Source of the DNA: Steroidobacteraceae bacterium
GTDB taxonomy: Bacteria > Pseudomonadota > Gammaproteobacteria > Steroidobacterales > Steroidobacteraceae
Assembly: GCA_025927665.1 (NCBI GenBank)
Contig: JAICKZ010000146.1
Coordinates: forward strand, 1 to 8,055
DNA length: 8,055 bases
Reading direction: 5' to 3'
Made by a program: the position numbers and the translations under genes. This document shows, piece by piece, positions 1 through 4,642 of this stretch. The notes under the pieces are model-generated. The model had not been told where the DNA came from, ran no database searches, and worked only from the letters and a program-made list of their open reading frames with translations. Numbering within the stretch: position 1 is the stretch's first letter; every line of letters begins with the position of its first letter.

Positions 1-1
1 G

Positions 2-421
2 CAGATCAATAATATCGTCAAACAAGTGGGACCAGTGATGATCAACGGTGTGCAAATGCGGGCCATCGAAATGTTGGTCATCATGCCGAGCAAAGATTTA
101 TCCGAAATTGCTCGTAAGCATATTAGTTGCCTGCCACGCAGCTTGCGTGTGTTGTTGCGATCGATGGGTGCATTGAATAGCAGCGGCAGTGAATTGATGA
201 GTTACATCATGTTTCAAAGCGCGTACACACGCGAGTTAATAGAATTGGGTTATCAAGATGCGATGGCGCAAAGCCATAAAATTCTCAACTTCATGCAAGG
301 TCAGATTTTGGATACCACGGGAATGACTACCGCCATGCGCAAGCTCGATCTGAAACATCTTGCACCGCAGGATCTTAGTCATACTACGTCAACGCTGGAA
401 CAGCGCAGTCAAGCAAAGTAG
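2..421 (+). CDS. Patatin-like phospholipase, C-terminal part (5' end outside window)
   Basis: The reading frame is open from the first complete codon at position 2 to TAG at 419-421, giving about 139 residues, so the gene enters from the left and only its C-terminal portion is seen. The segment reads like the conserved tail of bacterial patatin-like phospholipases: a 'vlvImPSkDL..IA..H...LPRSLRVLLRSMGA' block followed by 'GSELMSYIMFQ..YTRELIELGYQDAMA'. Family members hydrolyse acyl esters of (phospho)lipids with a Ser-Asp dyad. The GXSXG nucleophile and catalytic Asp would lie upstream of the window, so activity cannot be judged. An internal GTG at 26 could be misread as a start, but the homologous-looking sequence continues upstream of it. 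The stop codon's TA coincides with the left flank of the MITE-like element, so the last codon pair is the insertion boundary. Family assignment rests on remembered conservation, not on a search. Confidence 0.8.
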   Translation, partial: QINNIVKQVGPVMINGVQMRAIEMLVIMPSKDLSEIARKHISCLPRSLRVLLRSMGALNSSGSELMSYIMFQSAYTRELIELGYQDAMAQSHKILNFMQGQILDTTGMTTAMRKLDLKHLAPQDLSHTTSTLEQRSQAK

Positions 422-574
422 AACTATCTCAAAATTACTGCGCTTGTTATTTTGTGTTCATGCGGTGCTCCCATAATCATCGATTTGGCCTCATTTATTT
501 CTGTATAAACTCCGGTACCTACGCTCCACTGAACACAAACTAACCTCGCTCGTTACATTTTGAGATAAGTTCTA
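419..574. mobile_element. MITE-like element, copy 1 (TA-flanked, terminal inverted repeats)
   Basis: A 152-bp non-coding core (421-572) is bounded by TA dinucleotides at 419-420 and 573-574. Its ends are inverted repeats: left GAACTATCTCAAAAT (421-435) and right ATTTTGAGATAAGTTC (557-572), which match apart from one missing base on the left. A second, looser inverted match lies further in (TTGTGTTCA near 452-460 against TGAACACAA near 530-538). A near-identical copy lies at 7289-7432. TA flanks are the target-site duplication typical of IS630/Tc1-mariner-type transposons, so this is inferred to be a non-autonomous derivative of such an element. No transposase is encoded. It may also act as a hairpin after the patatin-like gene. 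Confidence 0.75.
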
Positions 575-812
575 ATTTTTAGCGCGCATACTCAGCGCAT
601 CCTCAACGAAAAAATAAATTCAAATAGCATCGAACAATACGCGGTCGGGTTGCAACCGATCGACCTACAAGCATCCTCGCTTATCTCAAAACCATCGCGT
701 CGATGTTAACATCTTGCTCATGATGTGTTGAAGTACTATCCTGAGCCTTCAAAGTTGCCCTTTGGATTGCCAGCAACATTACAAGCAACATTAAAACCAG
801 AGGATTAATTTC
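575..812 (+). promoter_or_regulatory. Leader region upstream of the GH5 gene
   Basis: No gene is visible in this stretch. It presumably holds the promoter of the GH5 gene, since the MITE-like element separates it from the patatin-like gene. Visible structure includes a perfect 12-bp palindrome GATGTTAACATC at 702-713, a 10-bp palindrome GGTTGCAACC at 648-657, and a 9-bp direct repeat GCAACATTA at 773-781 and 785-793. The palindromes could be operator sites but match no operator I can name. A weak sigma-70-like pair, TTGCTC near 714-719 and TATCCT 17 bases later, is too poor to call with confidence. The ribosome-binding sequence AGAGGA is at 799-804. Confidence 0.35.
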
Positions 813-2285
813 ATGCGTGTACTTCGAAAGTTGAGTGCAATTTTATTCTTGTTTTCGCTTGCAGGTACTGCGTTGGCTTATCAAGATACCTCAACCCAAT
901 CTAAGGATGAAACCTGGCTAAAAGTTTCGGGTGAGAAAATCGTTAATCAAAAAAATGAAGTTGTCTATCTGCGTGGTTTTGGATTGGGCGGTATGTTGCA
1001 CATGGAGAACTTCATCGACGGATACGCAGGTAATGAAAGCGCGATGCGTGATGGTTTGTTGAAGGTGTTGGGTAAAAAACGTTACGACTTGTTCTTTAAC
1101 GAGTTCTACAAAAACTATTTCACTGAAGACGATGCGGCCTATATTGAAAGCCTAGGATTAAATCTAATTCGTATACCCATCAACTATCATTTGTTTGAAG
1201 ATGACATGAACCCTCGTGTCATCAAGCAGGCGGCATTCGAGCATCTTGATCGCGTGATTAATCTGTGCAAGCAGCATCACATCTACACCATTATCGATCT
1301 GCATGCATTGCCCGGTTTTCAAAATCAACATTGGCATAGTGACAATCCAACTCATCGTGCATTGTTCTGGGATCATAAGGATTTTCAAGATCGTGCTTTG
1401 ATCTTGTGGCAAGCAATTGCCAATCGCTACAAAAATGAATCATGGGTTGCTGGATATGATTTGATCAACGAACCAGCTGATCCTTCTGGGGAGAAAATTT
1501 TTCCTTATTACAAACGCTTGTACGATGCCATTCGTAAAATTGATTCGCGCCATATCCTATTTTTGGAAGGCAACACTTACGCGGTTGATTTCGATATGTT
1601 CACCGAAACCTGGCCTAATGTGGTGTACACCAACCATGACTATGCCGGTCCGGGATTTATTGGTGGCGGCGATTATCCTGGCATGACCGGCGACAAGTTC
1701 TATGATCGTAACGTGGTTGAACAAGATTTCCTCAAGCGCAGTGAGTTCATGTTCAAACACAAAGTACCTGTGTGGGTGGGAGAGTTTGGTCCCGTGTATC
1801 TTGGTGACGCTGCAAAAGATAATATGCGTTACAGCTTGCTTAAAGATCAATTAGCCAATTACAGTAAATACCAAGTCAGTTGGTGTATCTGGTTGTACAA
1901 AGATCTTGGCCTGCAAGCCATCTTGGGACAAAACAAAGACACACCCTATATGAAATTGGTTGGAGATTTTCTGCAGAAGAAAGCGCGACTTGGTGCTGAT
2001 GCATGGGGTTCATCCGACAAAGATATTCGCGATGTCATGGAACCGTTGGAAAAATTATTCAATAAAGAATTCAAAGATTACAATCCGTATCCGCACGGCA
2101 CTTCGCAGCATATCAGGTTGCTGGTACGTAACATTCTGATCGCCGAAGCATTGGTTCCTGAATACGTCAACCTGTTCAAGAATTTATCAGATGAACAACT
2201 GATCGCAGTAGCAGCCTCGTTCAATTCAAAAAATTATACGAAGCGTGAACGATTGGAACAGATATTGATGGGCAAGGAGAAATGA
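813..2285 (+). CDS. Secreted glycoside hydrolase family 5 (cellulase-like) protein
   Basis: This 490-residue protein starts at ATG 813, eight bases after AGAGGA. Residues 1-22 form a Sec signal peptide (basic N-terminus, hydrophobic core, cleavage after AGTALA), so it acts in the periplasm or outside the cell. Residues about 35-390 carry the GH5 TIM-barrel motifs: LRGFGLGG (53-60), LIRIP with Arg120, DLH with His164, INEP with the putative acid/base Glu220, NHDY with His275, VWVGEFGP with the putative nucleophile Glu324, and a Trp-rich SWCIW strand (356-360). GH5 enzymes are retaining hydrolases of beta-1,4- and related beta-glycans. The exact substrate cannot be read from sequence; the 'HSDNPTH..FWDHKDFQDR' stretch marks a subfamily often annotated only as cellulase. 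A helical tail of about 100 residues (390-490) follows the barrel, with no recognisable carbohydrate-binding module. Both catalytic Glu residues are present, so it looks intact. Confidence 0.9.
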   Translation: MRVLRKLSAILFLFSLAGTALAYQDTSTQSKDETWLKVSGEKIVNQKNEVVYLRGFGLGGMLHMENFIDGYAGNESAMRDGLLKVLGKKRYDLFFNEFYKNYFTEDDAAYIESLGLNLIRIPINYHLFEDDMNPRVIKQAAFEHLDRVINLCKQHHIYTIIDLHALPGFQNQHWHSDNPTHRALFWDHKDFQDRALILWQAIANRYKNESWVAGYDLINEPADPSGEKIFPYYKRLYDAIRKIDSRHILFLEGNTYAVDFDMFTETWPNVVYTNHDYAGPGFIGGGDYPGMTGDKFYDRNVVEQDFLKRSEFMFKHKVPVWVGEFGPVYLGDAAKDNMRYSLLKDQLANYSKYQVSWCIWLYKDLGLQAILGQNKDTPYMKLVGDFLQKKARLGADAWGSSDKDIRDVMEPLEKLFNKEFKDYNPYPHGTSQHIRLLVRNILIAEALVPEYVNLFKNLSDEQLIAVAASFNSKNYTKRERLEQILMGKEK

Positions 2286-2305
2286 TTGATTATGAAGCAG
2301 CGTTT

Positions 2306-2393
2306 TTATGTAGGGTGGGTTAGCAGTTCTCTGCGTAACCCACCATGATAAACATTTAATAAGATTGATGGTGTAATCACGATTACACCCTAC
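2306..2393. repeat. Palindromic intergenic repeat (GTAGGGTG...CACCCTAC)
   Basis: Between the convergent GH5 gene and the frameshifted gene lies a nested set of inverted repeats. The outer arms are GTAGGGTG (2310-2317) and CACCCTAC (2386-2393). Inside are GGTGGGTTA (-GCAG) paired with CTGC-GTAACCCACC (about 2314-2344, one bulge), and the 9-bp arms GGTGTAATC (2370-2378) and GATTACACC (2381-2389). The GGGTGGGTTA/TAACCCACC core is a kind of intergenic palindrome I know from many bacterial genomes. A diverged relative sits at 3137-3177. It could work as a bidirectional transcription stop, but no canonical T-tract follows directly. Confidence 0.6.
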
Positions 2394-2396
2394 TTT

Positions 2397-2419
2397 ATCT
2401 CAATTTTTTTGTTTGAGAT
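2397..2419. terminator. Possible terminator hairpin between convergent genes
   Basis: ATCTCAA (2397-2403) and TTGAGAT (2413-2419) form a 7-bp stem around a T-rich loop. It lies immediately after the stop of the minus-strand gene (2423) and downstream of GH5. The T run is inside the loop, not after the stem, so this is not a standard intrinsic terminator. Confidence 0.3.
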
Positions 2420-2422
2420 TGT

Positions 2423-2856
2423 CTAAATCCATGCCTTCAATGCATTTTTGATTATTACTGAATCCACTTTGGCTCGACATAGCTTACGGTTTGTACGGTA
2501 ACTGAAGTCGTAGAATGAAAGCTCCACAAGCTTAATATCATGTTGTGGAAGCACGTCACGTCTACGCTGATCGTATAGCATTCGTTGTTGCCTCGATGAA
2601 CCCCGCTGATAGTCATCCGATTCGGCTTATCAAACAGTGCGACAGCTTGGTTATGTTGCTTCTCATGATATTCAATAACGAGTGATAGGCTTGGATAGTA
2701 TGCATCTACGGATAGGCGTCTTTTCTTTCCATTCTTTCCCATATCACCGAGCAGAAAATAAAATTTGTGTTGCCTTATAGCGATGAGGTCTAATGTCTCA
2801 TCGCACAACGTGATTATGTATGCTTCATCACTATCGGCACGATTTCCCATTTTCAT
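2423..2856 (-). pseudogene. Frameshifted gene of an uncharacterised family with nuclease-fold-like motifs
   Basis: From ATG 2856 (or ATG 2850, which has AGG eight bases upstream) the frame encodes 91 residues ending GVHRGNN. A shift near 2582 then restores the family pattern in another frame, beginning MLYDQRRRDVLPQHDIKLVE and ending at TAG 2423-2425. With one base restored the product would be 144 residues. Without the shift the ribosome reads an unrelated tail to a stop near 2455. The family is known to me only as small uncharacterised bacterial proteins with conserved VDAYYP, IEY.EKQH, FDKPN, SGVHRGE, YDQRRR and LPQHgI blocks. Asp51, Glu62, His68 and the D-x-R-R motif resemble the spacing in Vsr/DUF559-type PD-(D/E)XK nucleases, which is inference only. 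No homopolymer or slippery heptamer sits at the shift, so programmed frameshifting is unlikely. A genuine mutation and a sequencing error both fit. Confidence 0.75.
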
Positions 2857-2949
2857 TACCTAATGATGTTTACGAATTAAGCTATGGTAACTGCATAATA
2901 CTCGCAGGTAGGCTTCACTTCATCACTGGACCATAAGATAAACCACAAC

Positions 2950-3102
2950 GTCATTCCCGCGAAGGCGGGAATCCAGGTTATTCCGTTCATGATGAGCCCT
3001 GCTCTATCGATGGGGGAACCATTCATTGTTATCTGATGAATCCTTCGACAAACTCAGGGTAAACGGGGTTGATAACTGGATTCCCGCCTTCGCGGGAATG
3101 AC
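2950..3102. repeat. Composite inverted-repeat element with 27-bp arms
   Basis: Perfect 27-bp inverted arms lie at 2950-2976 (starting GTCATTCCCGCG) and 3076-3102 (ending CGCGGGAATGAC). Each arm is itself an imperfect hairpin (ATTCCCGC against GCGGGAAT). ATTCCC...GGGAAT repeats of this type are widespread intergenic elements in proteobacteria. The interior contains TCCTTCGACAAACTCAGGGT (3041-3060), close to another very common bacterial repeat core, and a degraded partner around 2981-3020. The whole fills the 328-bp gene-free gap between the frameshifted gene and mgtE. Nothing else is recognised in 2857-3136. The element is too short to encode a protein. Confidence 0.75.
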
Positions 3103-3136
3103 ATTGCACTTACTTCAGTGATCATCAACTAGTTTC

Positions 3137-3177
3137 TATGTAGGGTGAAATTAGTGGTTCTTCCTCGTAATCCACTA
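3137..3177. repeat. Diverged copy of the GTAGGGTG palindromic repeat
   Basis: CTATGTAGGGTG followed by TTAG..GTTCTTCCTCGTAATCCAC aligns with the start of the repeat at 2306-2345; eleven bases, TATGTAGGGTG, are identical. A residual hairpin TAGTGG (3152-3157)/CCACTA (3172-3177) remains. It lies just past the 3' end of mgtE (minus strand) and may be where its transcript ends, although it lacks a T-tract. Confidence 0.5.
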
Positions 3178-3184
3178 TTCGACT

Positions 3185-4540
3185 TCATCTTAAAAACAAT
3201 GTTGCCAGTCCCAGCAACGATGCAAAGCCAATGCAATCTGTAAACGTGGTGAGAATCACACCGCTGGCCAATGCAGGATCAACGCGCATTCGCTTAAGCA
3301 TCAAAGGTACAGCCACACCAACTACTGCAGCAGCGAGCAAGTTGGTCATCATCGCCAAAAATATAATGACGGCAATAAGGGTGGTTTTGAAAAATATCAA
3401 CGCATACAAGCCAACCACGGTGGCCCATAACAAACCATTTAAGAAGGCAACGGTGATTTCTTTAAATAACAACCAGCGTGAGTTATCCCAACTGATTTGA
3501 CCCAAGGCCAAACCACGCACAATTAAGGTCACGGTTTGTGTGCCCGCAATACCACCCATACTAGCGACAATGGGCATCAACACTGCCAACGCGACAACGC
3601 GTTCAATGGTGTCTTCAAAAAATCCGACAATACTTGAAGCCAGGAATGCAGTGAGTAAATTGATACCCAACCATACTGCTCGTCGTCGCGTGCTAGGCAC
3701 GATGCCGGAAAACAAATCTTCTTCATCTTGAAGATTGGCCAATGATTTAACGGAATGATCGGCTTGTTCGCGAATCACATCCACCACGTCATCAACGGTA
3801 ATACGTCCCAACAACTGACCATCGCTATTCACGACAGGCGCAGAAACCAGATCGCGAGTTTGGAACATACGCGCCACTTCATTTGCCGCCGTATCGGGCG
3901 CAATACTTTCGATATGCGTGTCCATTACTTCGGCTACGGTCAGGTCAGGATCACTGGTCAGAAATTTAGTGACATCCACAGCACCGAGATAACGATCAAG
4001 TCGAGTGACCACAAATAATCTATCGGTGCGCTCGGGTAATTCACCACGCATGCGCAGATAACGCAGCACCACTTCAACGGTGGCATCGGGTCGCACCGTC
4101 ACCGTATCCACATTCATCAGACTACCTGCCGTACCATCAGCATAGGCAAGCATCGCCTTCAACCGCTCTCGATCCTGTAAATCCATGGAATGCAGTACAC
4201 GTTGCGTGACTTCTTCGGGAAGATCGCCAATTAGATCAGCAAGGTCGTCTACTTCCATGCCTTCGGCAACGGCGAAGAGTTCCTCTGCGTCCATGCCATC
4301 GATACGATCAGCACGCATCTGATCGTTCAATTAGACCAGCACTTCACCTTCAATTTCCGGATCAATAAATCCCCAGACAATTTCGCGTTTGGCTGCAGGC
4401 AACGATTCCAGCAACGAAGCGATCTCCGCCGGATGCAATGCATTCACCAATCGATGTGCATGACGCATCGATCCTTGCACCAACGATTGACGTAAGGCAT
4501 CCAGACGACTAGCTTTAGGGGTGGTGACAACTTCGCTCAT
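3185..4540 (-). pseudogene. mgtE: Magnesium transporter MgtE, interrupted by an in-frame stop
   Basis: Read through from ATG 4540 to TGA 3185-3187, the frame gives 451 codons, the usual MgtE length. MgtE is a homodimeric inner-membrane Mg2+ channel gated by cytosolic Mg2+. Codons 1-69 are the start of the N domain, ending DPEIEGEVLV. Codon 70 is TAA (4331-4333), where family members normally have Glu or another sense codon. Reading then resumes in the same frame for 381 residues with the rest of the N domain, two CBS domains (about residues 66-136 and 137-208 of this fragment), and a membrane domain of five segments (217-381). The fragment includes the PIVASMGGIAGTQT signature and TDCIGF, whose Asp365 corresponds to the pore Asp. 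The second part could be made from TTG 4330 or ATG 4318, lacking half the N domain. Everything else is well preserved, so the lesion is recent, suppressed, or an error. It is divergent from the GH9 gene. Confidence 0.88.
4331..4333 (-). other. Premature TAA stop within mgtE
   Basis: On the minus strand the bases read GTG CTG GTC TAA TTG AAC GAT. The frame is identical before and after TAA. A single G-to-T change from GAA would explain it, matching the family's frequent GEVL.EL/N.D pattern. TTG directly follows the stop and could permit translational re-initiation. TAA also ends the GH9 gene here, so an altered genetic code is not a reasonable explanation. Confidence 0.85.
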
Positions 4541-4642
4541 ACGAGCACTATAACAGTCGCGGCAAAATCACAGGTCATTTTCCATGCAAAACATCCAACT
4601 TAATCACGCGATGAAGTCGATCATACATGCGAGGAAACAATA
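4541..4642. promoter_or_regulatory. Divergent intergenic region between mgtE and GH9
   Basis: This 102-bp gap must hold the promoters for both divergent genes if each is transcribed on its own. On the minus strand a TATAGT lies 8 bases before the mgtE ATG, too close for a normal leader, and mgtE has no clear Shine-Dalgarno sequence. On the plus strand GAGGAA precedes GH9. No convincing sigma-70 promoter pair, operator palindrome or Mg2+ riboswitch could be identified by eye. Confidence 0.35.
4631..4636 (+). promoter_or_regulatory. Ribosome-binding site of GH9
   Basis: GAGGAA sits six bases before ATG 4643. It decides the start: the alternative ATG at 4703 would give a more typical 29-residue signal peptide but has no comparable Shine-Dalgarno sequence. 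Confidence 0.6.

Noticed and set aside
681..691. TTATCTCAAAA, matching the MITE end
   Set aside because: Only one 11-base end is present, with no second end or TA-bounded partner nearby. It may be a relic or chance.
1164..1850. Minus-strand ORFs of 82 and 97 codons inside GH5
   Set aside because: They lie opposite the catalytic domain of GH5, and no motif or ribosome-binding site supports them.
2578..2590. Programmed ribosomal frameshift in the nuclease-fold-like gene
   Set aside because: The sequence around the shift has no slippery heptamer or homopolymer, and homologues as I recall them are encoded in a single frame.
2306..3177. CRISPR array from the repeated palindromes
   Set aside because: The repeats are few, diverged, differently oriented and not regularly spaced, and no cas gene is present.
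3231..4018. Plus-strand ORFs of 63-89 codons opposite mgtE
   Set aside because: They are complements of the conserved MgtE membrane and CBS coding sequence, with no independent support.
4331..4333. Stop-codon reassignment as an explanation for TAA in mgtE
   Set aside because: TAA terminates the GH9 gene at a sensible family end, and TAG and TGA end the patatin-like and GH5 genes.
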